Shown here one piece after another: positions 16,730 to 25,059 of a DNA stretch of 33,527 nt (within the stretch, counting starts at the first letter, position 1; the number at the start of each line of letters is the position of its first letter). The DNA comes from a virus, in IMG/VR virus record IMGVR_UViG_3300027971_000011, positions 1 to 33,527 of that record; one strand, 5' to 3'. Under the pieces are notes generated by a model that was not told where the DNA came from, ran no database searches, and saw only the letters and a program-made list of their open reading frames with translations. A program made the position numbers and the translations under genes.

Positions 16730-16898
16730 TTTTCTTCTTCTTTGGTTTGCTCATGCCAGCCTCAGACAAGGCGATAGCAACGGCTTGCTTTTGTGACTTG
16801 ACCACAGGGCCTTTCTTAGAGCCTGAGTGCAATTTACCAGCACCATACTCTTTCATCACTTTAGACACTTTTTTAGCGGCAGGGGACTTCATCTTCAT
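16719..16898 (-). CDS. DUF6496-like basic protein
   Basis: 59 residues starting at the ATG at 16898 with AAGGAG upstream. KVMKEYGAGKLHSGSKKGP followed by VKSQKQAVAIALSEAG is the DUF6496 signature: a short basic protein of unknown role found in many phages and bacteria. First of three overlapping basic genes; the cluster may help condense or protect packaged DNA, a guess from charge only. Confidence 0.8.
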   Translation of the reverse strand: MKMKSPAAKKVSKVMKEYGAGKLHSGSKKGPVVKSQKQAVAIALSEAGMSKPKKKKNGY

Positions 16899-16907
16899 GG
16901 ATACTCC

Positions 16908-17225
16908 TTAGTTAAGTTCTGTTACAGAAACAGTTGAAGTGGTAATAGTCGCATCTTTGATAAATGCGATCTTTTGACCAGGCGTGACTTTGACAATTTC
17001 CACGCAATTTTGTGGAATCATCGCTGAAGTTGTAACGCTTGCCGTTGGGCTAGTACCAATTGCATAGTGGCAATGACCTTGAGAACAGGCAATACGAATC
17101 ATTGTGGTATTTGCACCAAAAGCGGTCATCTGAACGCTACTTGTAGTGACTGTTGCTACTTGGGTAGTCCCCATTGAAGGAACGCCAAAAGCAACTTGGT
17201 TTGGGTCTAATTGAAAGGTACTCAT
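16908..17225 (-). CDS. Small beta-rich structural protein
   Basis: 105 residues made of Thr/Val/Ser-rich strands (VATVTTSSVQMTAF, TTSTVSVTEL) with no charge clusters and no enzyme motif, like small capsid decoration or tail-associated proteins. Ribosome site AAGGAAAAATC precedes ATG. Location between capsid and tail genes supports a virion role; it cannot be named further. Confidence 0.65.
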   Translation of the reverse strand: MSTFQLDPNQVAFGVPSMGTTQVATVTTSSVQMTAFGANTTMIRIACSQGHCHYAIGTSPTASVTTSAMIPQNCVEIVKVTPGQKIAFIKDATITTSTVSVTELN

Positions 17226-17234
17226 GATTTTTCC

Positions 17235-17633
17235 TTACTGAAGGGTAAGTTGATAAAGGGTGTTTTGATATAAAGCAACGATTTCATCAATCTTGTTTTG
17301 CAAAGCAGTTTCAGTACGAGGAACGATTTGTTGGCGGTTCGCCTCAATCCATTCCATTTCCTGACGCAAGACTTCTGAAACAGTACCCTTATATTTGTTG
17401 TTCACATAAGGAATGTCTAAACGAATGGCATAACGACCCATAAACTGTTGGGCAAAGTCATCTGCCAACGGAATAATTGCCTCATAAAACTCATTTAGAG
17501 TATTGTGTTCGGCAAAAGATAGGGTTTTTAGGTGGATTCTGTGGGCTATATCTCTAGCGAGGAAGAGCATCCCAACAAACTCACCTGCCGTATTGTTCAT
17601 TCCTACAAATTTATTGTCCGTTGCCATCATCAT
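17235..17633 (-). CDS. Ferritin-like helical protein (DUF5856-like)
   Basis: 132 residues, up to three N-terminal Met from consecutive ATGs at 17633, 17630 and 17627. Four-helix-bundle pattern: IHLKTLSFAEHNTLNEFYEA then IIPLADDFAQQFMGRYAI resembles phage DUF5856 proteins of the Dps/ferritin superfamily. The His and Glu in HLKT, EHNTL and EFYE could bind a metal but the ligand set is not certain. Function unknown. Confidence 0.62.
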   Translation of the reverse strand: MMMATDNKFVGMNNTAGEFVGMLFLARDIAHRIHLKTLSFAEHNTLNEFYEAIIPLADDFAQQFMGRYAIRLDIPYVNNKYKGTVSEVLRQEMEWIEANRQQIVPRTETALQNKIDEIVALYQNTLYQLTLQ

Positions 17634-18040
17634 TCCTTAGTTATTGGGCCACCAGATTTCCATGCGTCACAGGTGCGTTTGGCGGCACAAGTAAAGTGGA
17701 AAAGTTCACAAAATCCTAGATTTGCCGCATCAATAAATTGCTGATCGTAGGACAACTCTTTTTCAGAAGTATTCATAGACTCTAAGCCACCCTTGATGCA
17801 CTCCATCATTCTTGGAGTCTGGATAAATGCGGCACAGTTGCCACAACGCATATCCATAATATCTTTGGTAGGGGCTTTGTACATCTTGGCTTTCTTCAGC
17901 CAAAACGCATGATTAGGGTCATTAGGATTGGGTGGGCCATATCCATAAACCTTGAAAGCATGATTGCGGTTCTTCAGATTGGTAGAAACATCCTGAGTTG
18001 CCACAGGACACATCTTCCCAGACAACATTCCTTGTTTCAT
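17630..18040 (-). CDS. Cys-rich protein, possible Fe-S or zinc site
   Basis: 136 residues. Conserved-looking cysteines: CGNC (66, 69), Cys81, then GFCELFHFTC (111, 118) and RTCDAWKSGGPI (Cys124). This C-terminal block recurs in environmental phages, where the protein is sometimes likened to high-potential iron-sulfur proteins; the metal is unproven. ATGA overlap with the upstream gene, ATGA with the next. Function unknown. Confidence 0.68.
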   Translation of the reverse strand: MKQGMLSGKMCPVATQDVSTNLKNRNHAFKVYGYGPPNPNDPNHAFWLKKAKMYKAPTKDIMDMRCGNCAAFIQTPRMMECIKGGLESMNTSEKELSYDQQFIDAANLGFCELFHFTCAAKRTCDAWKSGGPITKE

Positions 18041-18240
18041 CTTATGAACTTTCCAACTAAAAAGGTAATAAAACCACCAATAATTGATGCTATTGTCATG
18101 CCCATCCAGAATCCACCTTTGGATTTGTTTGCAAGTTCAAGCAAAGCACGAACATCTTTACCCAACTGATGAACTTCAGCCTGCAAAGACTCAACTTGGG
18201 CTTCTATTCTGCCGAAATCTCTCGCATCAATATCACTCAT
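18037..18240 (-). CDS. XhlA-like coiled-coil membrane protein
   Basis: 67 residues. N-terminal heptads (IEAQVESLQAEVHQLGKDV) then a C-terminal membrane segment GFWMGMTIASIIGGFITFLV and a basic end. This layout is that of small XhlA-type proteins linked to holins, though it lies far from the holin here and could instead be a virion membrane protein. AAGGAACG ribosome site. Confidence 0.62.
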   Translation of the reverse strand: MSDIDARDFGRIEAQVESLQAEVHQLGKDVRALLELANKSKGGFWMGMTIASIIGGFITFLVGKFIR

Positions 18241-18434
18241 ATTCGTTCCTTACGGGGTCTACCCATAGGTTTCTTTAACGTGATTGTGTGCCTTGTTCCA
18301 TCATCTTTGACATCTTCAACAACGATTGAAGTATCCACAAAATCATATTCATGGTGTTCCATCATTGCATCAACGTCATGTTGCGCTGTGAATTCAACCA
18401 CAGTTCCGCTACGTTTACATTTGAACAAAGCCAT
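18237..18434 (-). CDS. Small phage protein with AT-hook-like tail
   Basis: 65 residues. Starts MALFKCKRSGTVVEF, a form common in phage hypothetical proteins; central HDVDAMMEHHEYDFV segment; C-terminal KKPMGRPRKERI contains GRPRK, the core of an AT-hook that binds the minor groove of AT-rich DNA. ATGA overlap with the next gene. Role unknown. Confidence 0.65.
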   Translation of the reverse strand: MALFKCKRSGTVVEFTAQHDVDAMMEHHEYDFVDTSIVVEDVKDDGTRHTITLKKPMGRPRKERI

Positions 18435-18451
18435 CTAAATTCCTAATGAAG

Positions 18452-18475
18452 AAAGGGGGGTTATTCGCCCCCCGA
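18452..18475 (-). terminator. Intrinsic terminator downstream of the decoration-type gene
   Basis: On the minus strand a six-pair G6/C6 stem (18468-18473 with 18455-18460) with a 7-nt loop is followed by TTTCTTC. It would reduce read-through from capsid and small structural genes to the genes below. Confidence 0.7.
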
Positions 18476-18480
18476 TCTTA

Positions 18481-18804
18481 TTAAACAGGTCTAGCAACAA
18501 CGCACTTTACTGTGGTGCTTGCTAAATCCAATGTACCACCTGATTCATTTTGGAAACGAATTGATACTACATCTGCGGCTGAAACATAAGGGGTTATAGT
18601 TATACCAGAGACATCTACACCCATGCTTATGTTCATCACAATATCACCCAACTTAACGCCTGGGACTGCTATCGTGTTTGTCTCTCCTGCGCCATCTGCT
18701 AAAGATGATGCGTTCAAGGTTGCTGATACCGACCAAGTGTCTGAAAACAAACCCCTGAATTGGTCATTACCTCTGCGTGAGGTTACTGCGGTTGCGGCGG
18801 CCAT
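18481..18804 (-). CDS. Structural protein next to the capsid gene, possible head decoration
   Basis: 107 residues, strand-rich. RRGNDQFRGLFSDTWSVSAT near the N-terminus and a later Gly/Val pattern (GVKLGDIVMNISMGVDVSG). It stands alone between two hairpin terminators immediately after the major capsid gene, the usual place of decoration or minor head proteins. AGGAG ribosome site. Assignment by position. Confidence 0.6.
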   Translation of the reverse strand: MAAATAVTSRRGNDQFRGLFSDTWSVSATLNASSLADGAGETNTIAVPGVKLGDIVMNISMGVDVSGITITPYVSAADVVSIRFQNESGGTLDLASTTVKCVVARPV

Positions 18805-18824
18805 ATTATTTCTCCTAATTAGTT

Positions 18825-18856
18825 AAAAAAGTCCCCCCACCACTAGGGCAGGGGGC
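18825..18856 (-). terminator. Intrinsic terminator/attenuator after the capsid gene
   Basis: Minus strand: a 9-bp stem with a CCCCC/GGGGG base and CTAGT loop, followed by GAC and six T. Flanked by the capsid stop and the next gene's AGGAG; partial termination here would keep capsid mRNA most abundant. Confidence 0.7.
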
Positions 18857-18866
18857 GCAACTGCAA

Positions 18867-19838
18867 TTAGGCTGGAACTGCCAAGGCAAATGCTGATGAG
18901 GACTTAGCCAAACCAGTAGAAGCCGCTGTACGCAATGCCTGAACGCCATACAGAGTGTCAGAAGTAAACAATGTACCGAGGTACTCTTGTTTGTACTGAG
19001 TCTGTGCGCGAACTGCTTGCTGTTCCACAAGAACCATAGACTCTTTGTGACCCATCAAAGCAATGCGGTCAGTTTGAGTGTTGCCATAGCCTGTGTCAGC
19101 GTTAGAGGAAACAAACACGGGGATGCCGTACAAGTTACCAATTTCGCCATTGCGGATTGCATCGCCATTACCAACAAATGCTTGTTCGGTATAACGAGCC
19201 AAGCCCATCAATGTGTTGCGGCTTGATGGTGGGATCAAGAAGAAACGACCATCCATAGGAGTGTCATTGTCATCAAGGCGTTGGATAGTGCGGCGAATAG
19301 CGGCATCAGTCAAAGCAGAAGCGTTTGAAGATGTGCTGTTGTAAGCAGTAGTTCCATCACCACCGATGTAGGCTTTAGTGGTTGTGTTAGAAGTTGCATA
19401 GTCATCAGTACCAACTGTTGCACCATTGAAGGAACGACCCAATTGAACCAAATCTGTATCAACTTGTTTAGCCAAAGCGTAACCTGCGTCACCTGTGTAG
19501 AAGTTACGGAGGCTGTTTAATGCCTGTGCTTCTACGATGTCTTCGATCAAGCGGCTGTACTCATAGTGCTTGTTGATAGACACTTGGACTTCTGATTCGG
19601 TGTTAACGATCAGGGTAACTGCGTTTGTTGCGCCTTTAGCAGAAGCAGAACCACGAACAGGTGCTGGAATGTGAACTGTGTCACCTTTCTTGCCCTTGAA
19701 GTTCATCTTCATAACTAAGTTTGCTAAAACCAAGTTCTTTTTGTATGCCGCAATAATCTCATCAGACCAAATTTCAGGGATGAAATTGGCGGCTGACGTT
19801 ACAGTCGTATTATTTGCTGGGGAAAATGCTGTTGCCAT
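18867..19838 (-). CDS. Major capsid protein, HK97 fold
   Basis: 323 residues. Order and motifs suit a P22/HK97-type coat: N-arm to FIPEIWSDEIIAAYKKNLVLAN, KGKKGDTVHIPAP, VQVSINKHYEYSRLIEDIVEAQA (spine helix region), RFFLIPPSSRNTLMG and a C-terminal YGVQALRTAA segment. It follows the scaffold gene and has the strong ribosome site AAGGAGAATTAAC. It forms the icosahedral shell. Annotated terminators follow it and the gene below. Confidence 0.9.
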   Translation of the reverse strand: MATAFSPANNTTVTSAANFIPEIWSDEIIAAYKKNLVLANLVMKMNFKGKKGDTVHIPAPVRGSASAKGATNAVTLIVNTESEVQVSINKHYEYSRLIEDIVEAQALNSLRNFYTGDAGYALAKQVDTDLVQLGRSFNGATVGTDDYATSNTTTKAYIGGDGTTAYNSTSSNASALTDAAIRRTIQRLDDNDTPMDGRFFLIPPSSRNTLMGLARYTEQAFVGNGDAIRNGEIGNLYGIPVFVSSNADTGYGNTQTDRIALMGHKESMVLVEQQAVRAQTQYKQEYLGTLFTSDTLYGVQALRTAASTGLAKSSSAFALAVPA

Positions 19839-19864
19839 GTTAATTCTCCTTAAGAATCAATTAG

Positions 19865-20620
19865 TTACTTTACTCGACCCTCTTGATAAGCCAACATAAT
19901 CTCTGGAGACAATGCGTCATATCTGTCTGGATCACTCATTTTTAGCCGAATTAGGTCAGCCCTCCTGTAAGTACGCTTGCCCGATTCTCCCGATCCACCT
20001 ACATCAACCGATGCGGCCTTCAGATTACTCTTGCGACTTGACTCTCCGTCACTAGCCACTTGTTTCGTCTTAACGCCACGTAACTGTTTAAAGGTAGATA
20101 ACAACTCATTGGCACTATCGTAGTCAAACTCACCATCAGCCTTTGCATACAGCCCCATCCGTACATTTGAGGATTTAACCCAATTTACGAACTCTGGATC
20201 AGCAGAAATCTGCTGAAAATCAGGGTGTTCTTGCGCTAACTTCTGCTGAATCTGCATCCTTTTGAAGTCATTAGCCGCTTGTTTAGCCGCTAAAATATCG
20301 GGATGTCTATCAACTGTGTTCTGAATTGCTCTCTGAGGATTCTCAAAAAAGTCTACTTCAGGCTCAACTTCAGCGTGTTGGACTTTCTGTCCGAGATTTT
20401 GCTTAATCAACTCATCGGCTAATTTGCGAACCTCTCCAACCTCTTGTGCTTGACGACCAACCAGTTTTTCAACCTCTTGGTGCATCTTGATAACGTCTTC
20501 TAATGATTTATTCCTATATTTATCAGGAATCTTAGAATCTTCTATCGCATTATGGTCTTCAATCTTCGTTTCTTCAGCCTCTAACTCGCTAGGCATCTCG
20601 TCTTCTTGGTCTACTAACAT
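19865..20620 (-). CDS. Capsid scaffolding protein
   Basis: 251 residues starting at the ATG at 20620, chosen because AAAAGGAAACAGT stands before it; a GTG start at 20641 would add 7. Very acidic N-terminus, long coiled-coil middle (IKMHQEVEKLVGRQAQEVGE), a conserved-type HPDFQQISADPEFVNWV segment and a basic C-terminus, which is how scaffolds bind coat protein. Located between portal and capsid. It guides procapsid assembly and then leaves. Confidence 0.85.
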   Translation of the reverse strand: MLVDQEDEMPSELEAEETKIEDHNAIEDSKIPDKYRNKSLEDVIKMHQEVEKLVGRQAQEVGEVRKLADELIKQNLGQKVQHAEVEPEVDFFENPQRAIQNTVDRHPDILAAKQAANDFKRMQIQQKLAQEHPDFQQISADPEFVNWVKSSNVRMGLYAKADGEFDYDSANELLSTFKQLRGVKTKQVASDGESSRKSNLKAASVDVGGSGESGKRTYRRADLIRLKMSDPDRYDALSPEIMLAYQEGRVK

Positions 20621-20684
20621 ACTGTTTCCTTTTCCTGCCACTAATGGGTTCTAGGAGATACACATGAACTCGACAACATCTTGT

Positions 20685-20915
20685 TTATGAGTTCGCTTTT
20701 TGCTCTGACTTTAGTTTGTCCAAGTGGCTCTTTTCAAACTTCCCATGCGCTGACGGGAAATGACCAGACCACCCTTCCAATCTAAATGCTGGAGCAGAGA
20801 TTGTTTTATAGGCTTGTGACCCACAATCTCCACATTGAACACTATCTGTCTCATAATCAGTTAGTTTTTCAATGCGCTGTCCACATAAGCAGACAAATTC
20901 AAACATTCTTTTCAT
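20685..20915 (-). CDS. FmdB-like zinc ribbon protein
   Basis: 76 residues. Zinc ribbon cysteines CLCG (9, 11) and CGDC (28, 31), followed by KTISAPAFRLEGWSGHFPS, the pattern of small FmdB-like phage proteins. Start at 20915 is supported by AGGA 7 nt upstream, although an internal ATG at 20906 would resemble family members more. Overlaps the upstream gene by 17 bp. Sits between portal-side genes and scaffold in many podoviruses; function unknown. Confidence 0.75.
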   Translation of the reverse strand: MKRMFEFVCLCGQRIEKLTDYETDSVQCGDCGSQAYKTISAPAFRLEGWSGHFPSAHGKFEKSHLDKLKSEQKANS

Positions 20916-21138
20916 TCAATTCCTCGTATGCTTGTGTGCTGACCTGTTTTAAGGTTTTCAGCCAAACTAGGATAGAAAGTTCGCCTTTTTTGAATTGTAG
21001 GCTTTTTTCATCAGGGATTGTACTAATATTGTTCAACGAATTTATCATGTTGTCAATATCCTCCATTAAGTCTTTCCACCCCTCCCTAGACATCAAGTCA
21101 AAGCGAGACTCGTAATAGCGTTGAAGTTCAGGTGTCAT
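20899..21138 (-). CDS. Conserved phage protein near portal genes
   Basis: 79 residues. Helical: PELQRYYESRFDLMSREGWK, DLMEDIDNMINSLN, KKGELSILVWLKTLKQ. This pattern is familiar from small proteins next to portal/scaffold genes in T7-like and environmental podoviruses, without a known function. ATGA overlap with the upstream gene. Confidence 0.7.
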   Translation of the reverse strand: MTPELQRYYESRFDLMSREGWKDLMEDIDNMINSLNNISTIPDEKSLQFKKGELSILVWLKTLKQVSTQAYEELNEKNV

Positions 21139-21404
21139 GCGTCTGTTGCGCCATCAAACTCAGGCTTTTGCTTAATGATTGCATATAACTGCGCCCTGTC
21201 AGCACCCGCTACATACTCACTACCACTAATCTGAACTTTACCCGCAGACAATGGCTGTTTGCCTTGCTCTCTAGCCTGTTGTGAGGCATAGCCGTAGAAA
21301 GTGACCTCAGTTCCTTGACCTTTAAAGTCTTCTTGGACTGCGCCAATATTCCAATAAGTCGCTGGTATGCCGTAGTCTGTGTCGATTGATTTAATTAATG
21401 CCAT
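21135..21404 (-). CDS. Hypothetical structural-region protein
   Basis: 89 residues. Strand-rich start LIKSIDTDYGIPATYWNIG, then VTFYGYASQQAREQGK. Resembles short phage proteins of unknown role that accompany fibre or portal genes. ATGA overlap downstream and an AGGATAAAAC ribosome site upstream. Confidence 0.68.
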   Translation of the reverse strand: MALIKSIDTDYGIPATYWNIGAVQEDFKGQGTEVTFYGYASQQAREQGKQPLSAGKVQISGSEYVAGADRAQLYAIIKQKPEFDGATDA

Positions 21405-21407
21405 GTT

Positions 21408-23009
21408 TTATCCTACTAAAAGTCTGCGAGTTGTACCACCACTATCGGTAATAGTGATGTAGCCTGTTGGAGTCAAAATAGTACCTGTATGTGTACCAAA
21501 TCTAATTGTTCCTGCGCCTTTTGGTGATAGCGACAAAGTAACATCTGTATCTGAACCTTGGGCAGAAATAGCAACTACTTTGCTTGCTGTTGTAGCACCC
21601 GTCACCTGTACATAGTTAACAGCAGAGGCTGTGTGGGATACAACAAGTTGAGATGTTGTAGTGTTAGTTCTAAAAGTTAAAGCATTAGCACCTGCTGAAC
21701 TAATTGTCCCAGCACCCGTTGACCGAAAATCTGGCGTTCCACTTGCCCCATAAGCAGTCCAATATGCGGCACTTGTAACACCAGAATCAACAACTCTAAA
21801 ACTTTCGCCATTTGGAGTGTAAAACGATAAAGTAGAACCAAGAGTTTTAAATATTGTTCCACTACCCACAGTAGCATAAGCAGTAGCACCACTACCACCA
21901 CTTACAGGCGTAAATGTAATTGTTGGTTGCTCAACATAACCACTACCAGCGTTTGTAATGGTAAAAGCAGTATCAACAACACCAGCGGTAACAGTACACG
22001 TTGCAGTTGCTTGAACACCGCCAGCCGTTGTAGGGGCAGAAATAGTAATAGTAGGGGCAACTGTGTAACCAGTACCACCAGCAGTCCTAGTAATAGCAGT
22101 AACAGTTCCACCATTACTTATGTTCACACCGCCAGAACCAGCCGCTAGGTCAATAGCACCCGTTCCTTTAGTATCTAGTACCAATGCAATGTTTGAGTCA
22201 CTTCCAAGCGTCTGAAACTCAACCGCCTTGGTTGTAGCACCGCCTGTTAACTGTCCATAGTTAGCAGAACCACCGCCACCGATTAGAGTTGTAAATGTGC
22301 CAGTATTTGGAGTTGTGTTACCAATGGTAGGAGGGCTAGATAGGTCTAATGTTCCACCTAAAGTCAGGTTACCAGTGGTTGTAACTGTGCCTGTTAAAGT
22401 TAAACCATTAACAGTTCCAGTACCACCGACAGAAGTAACAGTACCTGTGCCATCACCTGCCGCCCAAGACAGAGCAGTTCCATCAGTCTTAAGATATTTG
22501 TTGGCATTGCCTGTTTGACTTGGCAAAACAGTACCTGCCCCACCAGAGGTTACTAACTTAATCTTCTCTTGCAATTCAGGAGCAACGACTTCACCAACAT
22601 TGATCTCTTGTCCTGTTGACAAAGTAATAACCAACGAACCATCAAAGTCAATCTTGGCATCCGTTACGGAAACACCATCTTTACCATCTACTCCGTCTTT
22701 ACCATTTATCCCGTCTTTACCATCTTTGCCATCACGCCCATCTTTGCCTTGCTTACCATCTAAGCCTTTATCGCCTTTGTCGCCCTTTTCAGGAACAATG
22801 GATTTGGCAATCTCTAGTTGGGCATTGACTTTATCTTCCATCACTTTGATGGCTTCAACGATTAAGTCAACATTTTCTTGAACGGCAGTTTCTTCTTGTT
22901 GGCGCATAGCCACAAGAGTTTCTTCCATCTGATTGATGGCGGCTAACTTCTCGTCAAATGAGGAATCTGCCGCCTCAATGCTTTGGATCAGTTCCTTGAT
23001 GTTAGCCAT
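21408..23009 (-). CDS. Collagen-like fibre protein
   Basis: 533 residues in three parts. Residues 1-70: helical coiled coil. Residues 76-113: about 12 uninterrupted Gly-X-Y triplets, mostly GKD/GDK, a collagen-like triple helix trimerised by the coil. From 155 on: Gly/Thr/Ser beta repeats (VTSVGGTGTVNGLTLTG, SGSGATAY-type) and a C-terminal KGAGTIRFG domain common in phage fibres. It lies between portal and capsid genes, not with the tail fibre at 13178, so it may be a head or neck fibre. Ribosome site overlaps the portal gene, which shares 8 bp. Confidence 0.8.
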   Translation of the reverse strand: MANIKELIQSIEAADSSFDEKLAAINQMEETLVAMRQQEETAVQENVDLIVEAIKVMEDKVNAQLEIAKSIVPEKGDKGDKGLDGKQGKDGRDGKDGKDGINGKDGVDGKDGVSVTDAKIDFDGSLVITLSTGQEINVGEVVAPELQEKIKLVTSGGAGTVLPSQTGNANKYLKTDGTALSWAAGDGTGTVTSVGGTGTVNGLTLTGTVTTTGNLTLGGTLDLSSPPTIGNTTPNTGTFTTLIGGGGSANYGQLTGGATTKAVEFQTLGSDSNIALVLDTKGTGAIDLAAGSGGVNISNGGTVTAITRTAGGTGYTVAPTITISAPTTAGGVQATATCTVTAGVVDTAFTITNAGSGYVEQPTITFTPVSGGSGATAYATVGSGTIFKTLGSTLSFYTPNGESFRVVDSGVTSAAYWTAYGASGTPDFRSTGAGTISSAGANALTFRTNTTTSQLVVSHTASAVNYVQVTGATTASKVVAISAQGSDTDVTLSLSPKGAGTIRFGTHTGTILTPTGYITITDSGGTTRRLLVG

Positions 23010-25059
23010 TTTGCTTTAGACCATCCGTGAGTTTGGTAAGGAAATCTTGCTTAACTTTTGACTGTGCATTGACCTTATCAGCCATCTGCAACTCAACAAT
23101 CTTGCCTTTATTAGAGATGTCTTTCTCTTTCAACATCAATTCGGCAATCTTAACTCGTTTATCAAACTCACGACTTGCCGCTTCATCTTGGTTTGGCAGA
23201 TTATTAGTGGTAGACGCAATCACTTTAGCCTTGATTTCTTCAGGCATTAACTGCGCTTCCATCATTGTCTTAGTTGCTTCAGCACGATTTTGTTCAGCCT
23301 GAGTCGTATTGACTGCAATCTGCGCCTGAGCCGCTTGCAATGCCAATTGTTGCTGTGCTTGTTGCATTTGTTGCGCTTGTGGGTCAGGTTGACTCATCTG
23401 AGCCAATGCTTCCATCAATTCATAGCGGTTAGTAAACGAACTATTACCCACAATTCCCTTCAAGATCAACGGCATGACAGGGGTATTTGGCCCTAAAGTC
23501 TGCAATAGACCAATGAATTGCTGTTGTTCGTACTCACGGGCAATAATTCCAAGCGTAGCCGTAGGAATGAAGTTCATGTCCACAGAAGGATAACGCTCTG
23601 GATCGAATTGCATATAGCGGAAAGCCGCTTTTTTGATAAACGGCATCAAGAAATCTTCTTGGAAGTTCACCAAAGTGCGCTTGTACTTCTTAATAATCGA
23701 GGCAATCGCCATCGACATACCGCCTTGACCACCATCACGGGCTACGGCAGAGACTAAACCTTGTGAGTCTAGCGTACCAGTAGCCTGTAACAGCATCGTT
23801 TGGAAGGCAGTAGCAGTTTGGATGTTGCCCTGATCGGTTGTGCCAAACTTAAATGGCATCAAAATCTCTTGAGGAGAGCCGTTTGTCAGGATTGCCTTGC
23901 CTGGCTTGACTTCAAACTTAGCACCCCTTGGTAGACGGGTAGCATCCATCGCAATCATGGGGCTAGTTGTCAGGGCAAGAGAGTCTAAATGGCTACGGAT
24001 TTGTGCATCCATCGCCTTTTGCATATTATAGGCTTTCTCTACTGTGCCACGACCCATAACTCGGTTAGGAACTGTATCTGCTTGATAGGAAAGAATCGGG
24101 CGATCCTTCATCATGTAAGGCGTTGGCTCTGCCTTCAACAATAATGAGTCATTGGCAATCACCACAATAGCCTCTACCAAGTCGGTATAGGTATCTGCTT
24201 CGCTATTCTCAGGGAATAGATCAACAATGTCTTTTTGCTCTTCAAGATTGTTCAGATATTCCCGTGGGACTAGACCATAGTAGGTCATCAGGCGAACCTT
24301 GTTGTCCTTGAACTGTGTAGATTCTTGGGTAGGCTCTAAGTCAGCATCATCAGGATCGGTATTGATGTCTACTTTGCGATATACCCCCGCCTCAATGCCT
24401 TGGACAATCTTGTGCATCGAGACAAACTTCTCCACAGCCACGCCCAAACAGTCATCTATGCTTGTGCCGTTAGGGTCAAACAAGAAGTTCTTAGGATTTA
24501 CAGGATTGATCCGCACAGAAATGCGGTCTTTTTCCATCACACCAATGGCGGCTTGGTTTATTTGGCCTGGGATTGGCTGAGTCGATGGATAGTATTCTTT
24601 TTCAGTCTTAACAATGATCTCGCCTATGCCAGAACCATAGATTTCTGCCATCAAAACGATTTGGTCAATAGACTTGCGAACTTTGTCTTTGGAGAAATCC
24701 TCCATTAACTGCGCTCTTAGTTTGCCAACATCTAGGGGGTTGCCATCAAGGTCTTGAATGTCGTCTTTGATGTCAAAATATTCGCCTTGACCAAAGATTG
24801 CTTCAATAATCTCAGCGTGGCGGGTTTCAACGGCTTGTTGAGTGCCTGGGGTTATCAGTCGGCTACGCTCAGATTCACGACTAGCGTCCTCTGCCGCCCA
24901 CTCACCACGGAATATGCGCTCGTACTCTAGCCAAGCGTCAAGGTAGTTGCTATCTCGGTAGTCACGCCAGCGGTCACAATGGTCAACAACAAAGGAAACC
25001 AGTTCCTTATCACCCTCCGTAGGTTCTACAAAGTCGTTTTGATCTAGTTGTTCATCCAT
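23002..25059 (-). CDS. Portal protein
   Basis: 685 residues, in the large podovirus portal size range. WLEYERIFRGEWAAED and SRLITPGTQQAVETRHAEI early, AEIYGSGIGEIIVKTEKEYY in the wing, RPILSYQADTVPNRVMGRGT and YNMQKAMDAQIRSHLDSL in the stem/crown region, and a long Gln-rich helical C-terminus (QQMQQAQQQLALQAAQAQI) typical of the barrel. It forms the dodecameric DNA channel. Terminase large subunit ends where it starts. Confidence 0.9.
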   Translation of the reverse strand: MDEQLDQNDFVEPTEGDKELVSFVVDHCDRWRDYRDSNYLDAWLEYERIFRGEWAAEDASRESERSRLITPGTQQAVETRHAEIIEAIFGQGEYFDIKDDIQDLDGNPLDVGKLRAQLMEDFSKDKVRKSIDQIVLMAEIYGSGIGEIIVKTEKEYYPSTQPIPGQINQAAIGVMEKDRISVRINPVNPKNFLFDPNGTSIDDCLGVAVEKFVSMHKIVQGIEAGVYRKVDINTDPDDADLEPTQESTQFKDNKVRLMTYYGLVPREYLNNLEEQKDIVDLFPENSEADTYTDLVEAIVVIANDSLLLKAEPTPYMMKDRPILSYQADTVPNRVMGRGTVEKAYNMQKAMDAQIRSHLDSLALTTSPMIAMDATRLPRGAKFEVKPGKAILTNGSPQEILMPFKFGTTDQGNIQTATAFQTMLLQATGTLDSQGLVSAVARDGGQGGMSMAIASIIKKYKRTLVNFQEDFLMPFIKKAAFRYMQFDPERYPSVDMNFIPTATLGIIAREYEQQQFIGLLQTLGPNTPVMPLILKGIVGNSSFTNRYELMEALAQMSQPDPQAQQMQQAQQQLALQAAQAQIAVNTTQAEQNRAEATKTMMEAQLMPEEIKAKVIASTTNNLPNQDEAASREFDKRVKIAELMLKEKDISNKGKIVELQMADKVNAQSKVKQDFLTKLTDGLKQNG

